From positions 1,054,001 through 1,118,000 of the forward strand of contig NC_014666.1 in NCBI RefSeq assembly GCF_000166135.1: DNA of 64,000 nt. Reading direction: 5' to 3'. The notes beneath the pieces were generated by a model that was not told the origin of the DNA, made no database searches, and saw nothing but the letters and a program-made list of their open reading frames with translations. A program made the translations under genes and the position numbers. Shown here piece after piece: positions 53,797 through 62,046 of the stretch (position 1 is the stretch's first letter; the number at the start of each line of letters is the position of its first letter). The DNA is from Pseudofrankia inefficax (GTDB taxonomy: Bacteria; Actinomycetota; Actinomycetes; Frankiales; Frankiaceae).

Positions 53797-56693
53797 CGTG
53801 ACGCCGTCTCGCGGGCGAGGAGGCCGGCCGCCAGAGCCCTGGCGATGCGTTCTTGGGCGGTGTCGCCGAGGAGCCGGTTGGCATGCATGTGGATCACAGA
53901 GGAGGCGCAGTCCGCGCGCCGCCCGGCAGCCAGACGGTCGTGATAGGCGCGCAGCGCGTCTGACTGCCTCTCCCACGCGGGGTGAGACAAAGGGAGGGCG
54001 ATTGTGCCGTCGCGGACCGCGTCGGTTACGAGGCGGCGCAGCTCGGCGAGACGGCGGTGGGAGGCCCGGTCGAGGCGAGGGCGGCCGAGCGCGGCGGGAT
54101 CACCGTCGGCGACGGTGCGCGCCACCGTCGCTGCGGTCAGCGCGGCCACGACGAGCCGCTGGTCGGGCTCATCGGTCGCGGCCAACGCCGCGAGCACCAG
54201 GTCGCTGTCGACCGCAAAAACCTCCTCGGCTGCCTCGATCGTCGACGGGCCGCCGTAGCGCTCGATCTCCTGGTCGTAGGGCTCGACGCTGAATCCCCGG
54301 GCGAGGGCGTCCGCCACCAGTCGCGCCCCCCATTCGGAGACCGCGGGCAGCAGCTGGCCGCCGAGTATTGCCGGCGCGCCGTGGAATCGGACCCGCAGAT
54401 GAGGGCCGATGGCCGGGCTGCGGTAGCGCAGCCAGAACCAGCGGTCGAACAGTCCCCGCAGGCCCGGGAGGAGCGCCGCGAGGCCGGTGAGGATCTCGTC
54501 ATGCTGATCTGTCGGTGCGCCGATCGTGAGCGACAGCCAGGGGCCGCCCGGCAGGTGAAGCCCTGCGCCGGCCGGCCGGGGTAGCGCGCTGATCGGACGA
54601 GGTGGGGCTGGCAGCGGTTTCGTGGCGGCGAGCGGGATGACGAGTTCGAGCAGATGGCGGCCGGAGGGGCCGGTGACGACGTCCTGGATGGTGCCGTCGC
54701 CGCCGGGCTGTTCGGTGACGGCACGAAGCCCGCGCCGTACGTAGCGGCGTAGCAGCTCCGCGTCCCGCGGGTCGTCGAGGTCGAGGGGGAGCTGTCGTTC
54801 GCCATCGTCGGTGACGACCACATTGGGCAGGGGTGGGACAGTGGACAGCCGCCAGGAGGTCAGCTGCGCCGCCCACACCGACGGTTCGCTGGCGGCGTCC
54901 GTCAGCAGCCTCGGCAAGCGCCACCGGGCGGGCGCGACAATCGTCGACCGGTACCGCACCCGTGGCTGGAAAGCGGTGTCACGTAGCGACCCCCAGGAAA
55001 ACAGGCACCACGGCCGGGATCCTGATCGGCCCAGCAACGCCAGGAGCCGGGCCTCCGCCGGTAGGTAACGCGGCCCGATCCGGGAGTTCAGTACCGGCAC
55101 GACCTGACACCCGCGTTCCTGTGACCACAGGGTGAGGCGGTCAGTGTCGGCCACGACCAGCAAGTCGTCGAGTCGCAGATCACCGTGTCGGGTAGGGACC
55201 CCGACAGGGATACGAAGCTGGGCCACACCGGTCGGAGGGGCGACCGTCGCAAGCACCGGAATGCGGGGGCGGACTACGACTTCGGCGACGAGCGCGCCCG
55301 CCGGAGGGTCGGGAACCCGCGGCTGGCTGCCCGGCAGCAGTGAGGTGAACCGGCCGGCGCTCGACCCGGCGTCCTGGGTGCCACCGACGTAGAGCGCGAG
55401 GTGTAGCCGGCCGGCCGCCAGGTCCTGTTCCGAGGAGGCGAGCACGCGGGCGTACGCCTCCGCACCCGGCGGCGGTGGCTCGGCGCCGGGCGCCCCGAGC
55501 GCGGCAATGGTCGCCTCGTCCAGGACAACCTCAGCCTGGCCGCGAACGGTTGCGTCGCCGAGGACAGCGGCGAGGACCGCGAGGCGTTCCGGAGATGCCT
55601 GCGCTGACTGGATGCTGGTCTCGATGCCTTCGTCGCCCAGGCCGAGGACCGGGTCGACGACCTCCAGGAACGGGACGAACCGGCCGTGCCCCCAGCGTTC
55701 GACGAAATGGGCGTGGTAAGCGGCGAGCGTCGGCATCGCGCAGCTCATCGTCCACAGCACGCTGACGGCCTCGGCGGCGTCCTGAAGCAGCCTGCGCGGC
55801 ACGGTGATGGCCGCGTCGGCGGCGACGTCCACACACAGCGGGTTGTCCTGGCCGCAGACGTGGGCGGAGGACTCTCGCGCGGAGGTGAGAGCCGCGAGCC
55901 GACGTGCTGACCCCAGCGGGAGTTCGTCAGCGGCGCGCAGCTGGTCCCGCAGACCCGCCAACGGTCCGTCGACGTCGCAGCCGTCGGGCAGCCGGCCGAG
56001 CAGGTGCCGGATTGGATCGTCTCCCAGATCGTCGGGCAGCAGGTCGGTCAGCAGGAACCCTTGGCGAGTCATCTCGACGACCATGCCGCGCATCACGGCT
56101 TCCGGGACGGCCGGCCAGCGGTCAATCACTGCGGCCCTGATGGCGTCGTAGCCGGCCCCCTGCTCGCAGGAACGCAGGACGAGGGTGGTCGCCGCGGTCG
56201 CTCGGATGGACACGAGTTCCGGCGCGCCGGAACCGAGCGCCGGCCGCTCTCGCTCGAACCGCTGGCCGCGGCGGCGGACCAGGTTGTTCGTCGTCAACGT
56301 GAGTCGCTCGACGACGCCGGGAGCGTCCAACAGTTTCTCGGCGAGGACGGTCAGCGAAACCGGGCTCGGGGCGCTGCGAGAGCGATGATCGCCGCCGAGA
56401 CGCAGCGCGCAGCCACGTTCGGCGACGACCACCGTCTGGACGCCCGCGAACACGGCTCGCGGAGTCGGGCGTAGCCGCGCGCGACGGTCGAAGGCGCGGA
56501 CCGTTGCCGCGAGGCGGCCGTCGCCGCATGCGCCGAGGACCGAGGGAACGGCCGTCCGTGAGGTAAGCGTGATCCCCTCGGCCAGGACCGGGTCCAAGAC
56601 CCCGCCTTCCCCATCACCGCCACCCGCCGGAAGCATCGGGATGCGCGCCAACACCGCGGCGCCCGGCAAAGGCGCGAACAGCCGTGAACGCAC
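53793..56693 (-). CDS. LanB-type lanthipeptide dehydratase
   Basis: About 966 residues. The N-terminal glutamylation part starts RLFAPLPGAAVLARIPMLP and includes the family blocks TLTTNNLVRRRGQRFER, GLGDEGIETSIQSA, CLFSWGSLRDTAFQPRVRY and PRYLPAEARLL. The C-terminal elimination (SpaB_C) part contains GGPWLSLTIGAP, GLFDRWFWLRYRSPAIGPHL and EPYDQEIERYGG. It uses glutamyl-tRNA to dehydrate core Ser and Thr. The GTG at 56693 lies 12 bp after the precursor stop and leaves the core intact; GTG 56723 or TTG 56735 would overlap the precursor gene. It ends coupled to lanC. Confidence 0.93.
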   Translation of the reverse strand: MRSRLFAPLPGAAVLARIPMLPAGGGDGEGGVLDPVLAEGITLTSRTAVPSVLGACGDGRLAATVRAFDRRARLRPTPRAVFAGVQTVVVAERGCALRLGGDHRSRSAPSPVSLTVLAEKLLDAPGVVERLTLTTNNLVRRRGQRFERERPALGSGAPELVSIRATAATTLVLRSCEQGAGYDAIRAAVIDRWPAVPEAVMRGMVVEMTRQGFLLTDLLPDDLGDDPIRHLLGRLPDGCDVDGPLAGLRDQLRAADELPLGSARRLAALTSARESSAHVCGQDNPLCVDVAADAAITVPRRLLQDAAEAVSVLWTMSCAMPTLAAYHAHFVERWGHGRFVPFLEVVDPVLGLGDEGIETSIQSAQASPERLAVLAAVLGDATVRGQAEVVLDEATIAALGAPGAEPPPPGAEAYARVLASSEQDLAAGRLHLALYVGGTQDAGSSAGRFTSLLPGSQPRVPDPPAGALVAEVVVRPRIPVLATVAPPTGVAQLRIPVGVPTRHGDLRLDDLLVVADTDRLTLWSQERGCQVVPVLNSRIGPRYLPAEARLLALLGRSGSRPWCLFSWGSLRDTAFQPRVRYRSTIVAPARWRLPRLLTDAASEPSVWAAQLTSWRLSTVPPLPNVVVTDDGERQLPLDLDDPRDAELLRRYVRRGLRAVTEQPGGDGTIQDVVTGPSGRHLLELVIPLAATKPLPAPPRPISALPRPAGAGLHLPGGPWLSLTIGAPTDQHDEILTGLAALLPGLRGLFDRWFWLRYRSPAIGPHLRVRFHGAPAILGGQLLPAVSEWGARLVADALARGFSVEPYDQEIERYGGPSTIEAAEEVFAVDSDLVLAALAATDEPDQRLVVAALTAATVARTVADGDPAALGRPRLDRASHRRLAELRRLVTDAVRDGTIALPLSHPAWERQSDALRAYHDRLAAGRRADCASSVIHMHANRLLGDTAQERIARALAAGLLARETASR

Positions 56694-56704
56694 TGGTGGT
56701 CCCG

Positions 56705-56884
56705 CTAGTCGCAGTTCCTGCACGTGGCCGAGCAACCCACACTCGGGCAGGTGGCGGAGCAGCCGTCGTCCGTGCAGTCCGTTGTCGTGTTCGAGTCGAC
56801 GATGTCGGGTACCGGCGCCACCCGAGTACCGAGGTCGAACAAGTCCGCGGTGAGGCGGTCAAGAACTGCCGTGTCCTCTGACAT
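56705..56884 (-). CDS. FxLD-type lanthipeptide precursor
   Basis: 59 residues. The leader (about 1-26) carries LFDLGTRV, matching the F-x-L-(D) box that binds LanB, though Gly replaces the usual Asp. The core is rich in Cys, Ser and Thr: six Cys (37, 42, 46, 51, 55, 58), two GCSATC units (41-46, 50-55) and an Asp40-Gly41 step suited to isoaspartate formation. GAGGGGAG lies 5 bp before the ATG. It is the first gene of the lanB-lanC operon. Nine Ser and Thr are available from residue 33 for up to six rings. Confidence 0.9.
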   Translation of the reverse strand: MSEDTAVLDRLTADLFDLGTRVAPVPDIVDSNTTTDCTDDGCSATCPSVGCSATCRNCD

Positions 56885-57360
56885 GGGAACTCCCCTCATT
56901 TGGGCCGTCGCCGCCGGCGGCCAGGACGAAGTCAACTGGGCCGGCCCCCGGACCCCGTGGCGAGGGAGCGACAGCACCCAGTCAACTGTGACAGCCAGAA
57001 GGCACACCGATCCGCCAATCCGGCGTTTGCAGCTACTGAGCCCGGCCTGCGGTCAGGAAACCGCCCAAGACGGCCGGTCTAGTTCTGAAACACCCTGAGC
57101 GTCGGCTCTTCGGGAGAAAGATCGCCATACCAGAGATCGCATAGCAGGCATACATAACACGCATAGACAGCTCCGCGAGGAGTCCTAGTCTGCCCCGATA
57201 GCGGCGCGCGTGAACCAGGATGCGAGGGGGTGGAGGTGGTGAGGTCCGGGTTCGGCGGCGGCCTTCGACGGCATCAACGCCGGGACGGAGAAACCCCAGG
57301 ACGCCACTGTCTCTTCGCTGCACGAACAACATCTGATACGGGCGGGGGACATCGGCAGCC
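56885..57360. promoter_or_regulatory. Divergent control region between the precursor and the Methyltransf_19 genes
   Basis: 476 bp with no gene. An AT-rich patch (57121-57180) includes two direct CGCATAG repeats at 57138-57144 and 57160-57166, 22 bp apart (two helical turns). That spacing suits a dimeric regulator serving one or both directions. No textbook -35/-10 pair was placed with confidence. Confidence 0.5.
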
Positions 57361-58212
57361 ATGACCTTGGACTATCCCGAGCGCCAGCTTGGTGGTATCG
57401 ATCTGCGCACGGATGTGCCGCACTCCGCGCGCATGTACGACTACTATCTGGATGGGAAGAACAACTTTCCGCCAGATCGGAAAGCTGCTGAGCTTGTGTT
57501 GGCGGAGTTTCCGCAGGCGAGGACCGTCGCACGCCAGAACAGGGATTTCCTGCGCCGCGCTACCCGGTTCCTCGCCGCCCACGTGGGTATTCGACAGTTC
57601 CTCGACGTCGGTACCGGGATTCCGACATCGCCTAATCTCCACGAGGTCGCCCAGGCGGTTAGCCCGGCTGCGCGGGTCGTCTACGCGGACAATGATCCGA
57701 TCGTGTTAGCCCATGCCCGCGCACTGCTGACGAGTCATCCGGAAGGCGCGACCGCCTACCTGGACGCGAACCTTCTCGACCCCGCGCGGATCCTCGGCTC
57801 CGACGAGGTTCGGGACACGTTGGACCTGACCCACCCGGTCGGCCTGTCGCTGATCGCGGTCCTGCATTTCCTGCCCGACGATGTCGACCCGCACGGCATC
57901 GTCGTGGCGCTGCTGGACGGCCTACCCGCGGGCAGCTATCTGACGCTCACCCACGCCACCGGCGACTTCGCCCGCGCCCAGGCCGACCAGGCCGCCGCCG
58001 TCTACCGGGCCCGCGGCATCCCCGCCCAGACGCGCAGCCGCGCCGAGGTCGAATGTTTCTTCGACGGCCTGGAACCGGTGGCCCCAGGTGTCACAGTGGC
58101 GCACCGCTGGCGCCCCGACGCCGCAGGTGCCGCTAAAGCGCCGGGCCGAGACGGCGGCACGTTGACGGACGCCGAGGTTTCCTGCTACGCGGGCGTCGGG
58201 CGTAAACCGTGA
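57361..58212 (+). CDS. SAM-dependent methyltransferase, Methyltransf_19 (DUF574) family
   Basis: 283 residues. The family N-terminus is clear (DVPHSARMYDYYLDGKNNFP), followed by QNRDFLRRATRFLA, the SAM motif FLDVGTGIPTSPNLHEVAQA, and YADNDPIVLAHARALL. This family is abundant in streptomycetes and frankiae and its targets are unknown. It begins a four-gene plus-strand unit diverging from the precursor, with its paralogue 54 bp downstream. Confidence 0.92.
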   Translation: MTLDYPERQLGGIDLRTDVPHSARMYDYYLDGKNNFPPDRKAAELVLAEFPQARTVARQNRDFLRRATRFLAAHVGIRQFLDVGTGIPTSPNLHEVAQAVSPAARVVYADNDPIVLAHARALLTSHPEGATAYLDANLLDPARILGSDEVRDTLDLTHPVGLSLIAVLHFLPDDVDPHGIVVALLDGLPAGSYLTLTHATGDFARAQADQAAAVYRARGIPAQTRSRAEVECFFDGLEPVAPGVTVAHRWRPDAAGAAKAPGRDGGTLTDAEVSCYAGVGRKP

Positions 58213-58266
58213 TCCGCCCGCGCGGCTTAGTCCATTTCCTTTTCTTTCTGCTAGGGAGCGCACGTC

Positions 58267-59133
58267 ATGCCCTCGGTCGACCCCGACGATCGGCTGCCGT
58301 GGCAGGCTTCCGAATTCATGTTCGGGCTGGGTGGGTTGGATGTGGGTCGGGCGCAGTCCGCCCGGATCTTCAACTATCTGCTGGGTGGGAAGGACAACTT
58401 CCCGGTCGACCGGGAAGTCGGTGACAGCGCGCTGTCGGTGTTTCCGAGCCTGGGCGTGCTGGCGTGGGAGAGCCAGGCGTTCATGCGCCGCGCGGTTGCC
58501 TATCTGGCCCGTGCGGGGTTTCGGCAGTTCCTGGAGATAGGCGTCGGCCTTCCCGTCCGCCGCAATCTGCATGACGTGGCTCAGCGGATCAACCCGGCCG
58601 CAACGGTCGTCTACGTCGATCACGACCCGATGGTGGTCCTGCATGCCCGCGCGTTGCTGACGTGTCGGCCGCCGGGCTGGACCGGCGTCGCGCAGGGCGA
58701 CCTGCGTGACCCGTCGGGCATCCTCGCCCAGCCGGCGCTGGCGTGTTTCGCCCCTGACGAGCCGGTTGTCCTGAGCCTGATCGGGGTCCTGCCGTTCCTC
58801 GCCGACGCCCACGACCCGTACGGCGTGGTCGCGACGCTTCTCGCGGGGCTGCCGGCGGGCAGCGCGGTGATGCTGACGCATCTGACCGGCGACCAGGCGC
58901 CCGAACCCGTCGGCCAGTTGGTGGGCGTCTACGAGGCGGCGGGCATTCCTGTCCAGGCGCGTAGCCGTGCCGAGGTCGCCGGTTTCCTCGGCGGTCTGGA
59001 GTTGCTCGGCCCGGGTCTGGTCTCCTGCCAGCGCTGGCACCCGGCCCCGGCCGACCTCGCCGAGCTCACCGACCTCGTCGCTTCGCCGACCGACGGGGAG
59101 GTCAGCTGCTATGGCGTCGTCGCCCGCGCCTAG
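58267..59133 (+). CDS. SAM-dependent methyltransferase, second Methyltransf_19 paralogue
   Basis: 288 residues, the same layout as the gene before: SARIFNYLLGGKDNFPVDRE, SQAFMRRAVAYLARAGFRQF, LEIGVGLPVRRNLHDVAQRI and VDHDPMVVLHARALL. The SAM motif is EIGVG, not DVGTG. GGGAG precedes the ATG by 8 bp. It is clearly a diverged duplicate of its neighbour. Whether either acts on the lanthipeptide is unknown. Confidence 0.92.
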   Translation: MPSVDPDDRLPWQASEFMFGLGGLDVGRAQSARIFNYLLGGKDNFPVDREVGDSALSVFPSLGVLAWESQAFMRRAVAYLARAGFRQFLEIGVGLPVRRNLHDVAQRINPAATVVYVDHDPMVVLHARALLTCRPPGWTGVAQGDLRDPSGILAQPALACFAPDEPVVLSLIGVLPFLADAHDPYGVVATLLAGLPAGSAVMLTHLTGDQAPEPVGQLVGVYEAAGIPVQARSRAEVAGFLGGLELLGPGLVSCQRWHPAPADLAELTDLVASPTDGEVSCYGVVARA

Positions 59134-59224
59134 ACGCCCGGCCTCCCGCGACGGAGGTACACGGACGGCCAGTCGACCTCCATCGACCGCGCGGCTGCGC
59201 GGCGACGATGGCGGGGCTGGCGGT

Positions 59225-59677
59225 GTGGCGCGGGTGCCCTGGCTGCGGCTGCCCGTGGGAACGGGCAGGTTACTGATCCGCCGCTGGCCCGGCCACACCG
59301 GCGATGACGGGCAGGACCCGGTCGCGGACCTGATCAGCGACGCCGCCGGCGTGACGTTCCGCCCGGTACGACCGGCGGAGGCGGCGCGAGCGGCGATCGC
59401 GCTCGCCCGCCTCGACCACGTGCGCCACGTGGTGATCTGCCCGGTCAACGGAGCGCCTGGGCAGATGGCGCTGGCGCTCGCGGTCGGTGATCTGCTCACC
59501 CCGCCGTCGCAGCGCGGGCTGCCGGCGACGGTGACCTGCGGGACCCAGCCGCCGCTGGACGGCGGCCTGATCACCGTCGAGCACGACGTGGTCCTGACGG
59601 CCCCGGGTGGGCGTAGCGACCGGGTCGTCTGGCAGATCTTCGTCACCCACCCGGGGTGTTCTGGAGGGGTCCTGTGA
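59225..59677 (+). CDS. Unknown 150-residue protein in the SpaB_C unit
   Basis: The frame opens from the GTG at 59225 and its TGA overlaps the next start (GTGA at 59674-59677). No domain is recognised. Protein-like patches include VRHVVICPVNGAPGQMALAL and GGLITVEHDVVLTAPGG. It has a single early Trp-rich stretch (VPWLRLPVGTGRLLIRRW). Coupling to the elimination-domain gene suggests a partner role, by context only. Confidence 0.55.
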   Translation: MARVPWLRLPVGTGRLLIRRWPGHTGDDGQDPVADLISDAAGVTFRPVRPAEAARAAIALARLDHVRHVVICPVNGAPGQMALALAVGDLLTPPSQRGLPATVTCGTQPPLDGGLITVEHDVVLTAPGGRSDRVVWQIFVTHPGCSGGVL

Positions 59678-60603
59678 TCGAGCGACCTGTGTCGGCGGTG
59701 TCAGTGGGGCGGATGGTCGACGCGGTGCGCGCGGCGCTGGCCGGTGGTGATCTGTGTGAGGTCGCGGCGACGCATGGTCTGACGGCCGACCGCCTTTCTG
59801 CGGCGATCGCGGCGTATCACGAGGCCGGCAGCGTGGCGTTGGCGCGGCCGGGGGACCGTTGGTACGCCAGCCGGCTGATGTTCCCCACCCAGGCCTATCC
59901 CGAGACAGTCATGGCCCAGGTCGTGGGCCCGGTCCTGGACAGCCTGGAGTCCTGGGGCACAACGGTCGACTGGTGGTTCCTGCGGCGGGAGAGCGACTGG
60001 CGGGTCCAGCTGCGCTACCCGGACCCGGCCGTCCTCGGGGAGTTCCTCCACGACCTCGGCAAGAGACGGCCGGTCGCGGCGACGCAGCCGCAGATCCACG
60101 AACCGGACGTGGCGGCGTTCGGCGGAATGACCGGGACCACGATCGCCTACGAGCTGTTCGTCGCGGACAGCCGCGGCATCCTCGACCACGCCCGGCGGAT
60201 CGACCCGCCGCTGGGACGGCGCGACCTGGCGATCGCCCTCGGAGACCTGCTCCTTGCCGGGGCCGGCCTGACCTGGACAGCCCGGGGCGGGGTCTACGCC
60301 GGTCTCGCGGCCGGCTCGCCTCCCGGTGAGGCGGCGGGGCCGGCAGGGGCCGGGCCGGTGGGTGCCCACCTGTACTCGTTTGTGACCGACGCGGCCACCC
60401 GTGCGGCGATCAACGGGCGGTGGGCCGCCGCCGCCATGACCGCCGGGGAGCGCCTGGCCGACGCCGCCCACGACGGCCTGCTGACCCGCCCGATCACCGA
60501 CATCCTCGCCGTCCTGCTCCGCGCTCACTGGGCCCGCCTCGGACTATCCGCCCCCGCCCGCGCGGACCTCATCCGCACCGCGACCGACGCCTACCACCAG
60601 TGA
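59674..60603 (+). CDS. Stand-alone SpaB_C/thiopeptide-type bacteriocin biosynthesis protein
   Basis: 309 residues. After a short helical N-terminus, the protein is the SpaB_C fold of lanthipeptide and thiopeptide dehydratases: GDRWYASRLMFPTQAYPET, VDWWFLRRESDWRVQLRY, FGGMTGTTIAYELFVADSRG. This domain removes glutamate to leave dehydro-residues. The LanB here already has its own copy, so this would be a second eliminase or a helper. The GTG at 59674 follows GGAGGGG by 5 bp; a GTG at 59656 is also in frame. It is the last gene of the plus-strand unit. Confidence 0.88.
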   Translation: MIERPVSAVSVGRMVDAVRAALAGGDLCEVAATHGLTADRLSAAIAAYHEAGSVALARPGDRWYASRLMFPTQAYPETVMAQVVGPVLDSLESWGTTVDWWFLRRESDWRVQLRYPDPAVLGEFLHDLGKRRPVAATQPQIHEPDVAAFGGMTGTTIAYELFVADSRGILDHARRIDPPLGRRDLAIALGDLLLAGAGLTWTARGGVYAGLAAGSPPGEAAGPAGAGPVGAHLYSFVTDAATRAAINGRWAAAAMTAGERLADAAHDGLLTRPITDILAVLLRAHWARLGLSAPARADLIRTATDAYHQ

Positions 60604-61455
60604 CACCACTGCCGCGTCGACCCGACGATCCCTGGCCGTCGAGGTCGGGGGCGCCGCCGGTCCGAGCGGCACCGTGTTGGCGGGCGCGGCGTCAGCGACG
60701 GGCAACCGTGGAGGCGGGCGGCATCGTAATGGTGAGGATCAACCACACGACCGGAGGGGAGAACGAGAACCACGTCCCCTACGAACGCGACCTGACAGCC
60801 TTCAAGGTCACCCGCGCGGACGCCCTCCGGCGGCTGCCCATGACCTGTCCGGCGCGCCCGCGCAACGCTGCCGCCGGCACTCTGCGACCTGCTGCTCAAG
60901 TTGACGGTCGGTCACCAGTCGGCTTGCTCGGCTAACGGCGTGGTCGAGACGGCAGGAACTGCGAACATCGGGTGACTCGCCGTCCTTGGGGCATATCGAC
61001 GGTCACTTAGGTGCCATCTGGGTTTTGCTCGTAAGCGAACGCCTTGACGGTGTGCGGGTGCCCGCGAGGCGCTATCCGGGCTACGGACGGGAACGGTCCG
61101 CTGCGCCGCACCTGAGCAGTGGTCCGAGACCCGTGCCGGCCGCGAGCCACCGTTGCCCGACAGCGGCGCCCATCTCGGCCCGACCGTGACGCCGGATCCG
61201 CTGTCTCGATCCCAGGTAGGCAGCCCGCACCGGACCTCAGCCTGCCGTGCGTGCAGACCAGTGCGGCTCGTGGCGGAGCCGCCCGCTTCCGATCATCCTC
61301 GGTGGTTACTTTTAGTCAAGAGGCGCTACAGTGCGGCGTATTCTAGGGGTGGGCTGCCTGGGTGTCGTCGTGACCTTTGTCGCCTTGTCGGGAAGCATGC
61401 CGGCCGCCGATAACGATGCCGTTCGGTGTGCGCGGTCGGCGATGGGGCGGTCATC
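60604..61455. other. 850-bp spacer with a possible decayed small gene
   Basis: An ATG at 60729 opens 68 codons (to 60935), starting MVRINHTTGGENENHVPYER. Near 60,840 coding character shifts to another frame (PALCDLLLKLTVGHQSACSA, to about 60,970), as if one small gene had a frameshift. No known family fits. Beyond 61,000 nothing is seen until the AT-richer stretch at about 61,300-61,335, probably the promoter of the lipoprotein gene. Confidence 0.35.
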
Positions 61456-62046
61456 ATGGGTCACGCAGCGGCCGGTCGCAGTGGCCCTTACCGGCTGTGT
61501 ATCGCTGTGGTGTGCGCGGTGGCGCTGCTCGCGGGCTGCGGCGGCGGATCGCATGCTGGGCCGCCCGCAGATTCCCCAGCCGCCGTCGGGTCCGCTGTGG
61601 CCGGTGGGCCTTCGGGGACGCCGAGCACGGCAGCCGACCAGCGGGCGGTGGACGAGGCGCTGGCCGCCTACCGTGCGATGTTCGAGGACTGGATCGCGGT
61701 CTCCGCCACGTCGGACTACCAGAATCCGCGGCTGACCGAGCATGTCAGCGGGCGGGCGCTGTCGCTGCTCTACCAGTCGGTGTACCTGGACAAGCAGCAT
61801 GGCCTGGTCGTGAAGGGCCGGCCTGTGCTCGTGCCAAGCGTCACGGCGCTGGGCCCCGAGCCCGACCCGAGCCGGGCGACGATCGTCGACTGCGCCGACG
61901 ACACGAACTGGCTGGACTACCGGCTGGACGGCCAGCTGCAGGACGACACTCCTGGCGGCCGGCACTTCGTCCAGGCACTCGCGCTACGGACAGACAGCAC
62001 CTGGAAGATCGATCAGCTCGTCATCAAGGACCGCGGCACATGCTGA
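61456..62046 (+). CDS. Lipoprotein of unknown function
   Basis: 196 residues from the ATG at 61456 (GGGGCGG upstream). The signal peptide ends in the lipobox LLAGC (Cys28), followed by a Gly/Pro/Ala linker and a mature domain rich in Asp (AVDEALAAYRAMFEDWIAVS, GPEPDPSRATIVDCADDTNW). It resembles small lipoproteins in conjugation or secretion loci of actinomycetes. Its end overlaps the next start by 7 bp, so the two are co-expressed. Confidence 0.8.
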   Translation: MGHAAAGRSGPYRLCIAVVCAVALLAGCGGGSHAGPPADSPAAVGSAVAGGPSGTPSTAADQRAVDEALAAYRAMFEDWIAVSATSDYQNPRLTEHVSGRALSLLYQSVYLDKQHGLVVKGRPVLVPSVTALGPEPDPSRATIVDCADDTNWLDYRLDGQLQDDTPGGRHFVQALALRTDSTWKIDQLVIKDRGTC

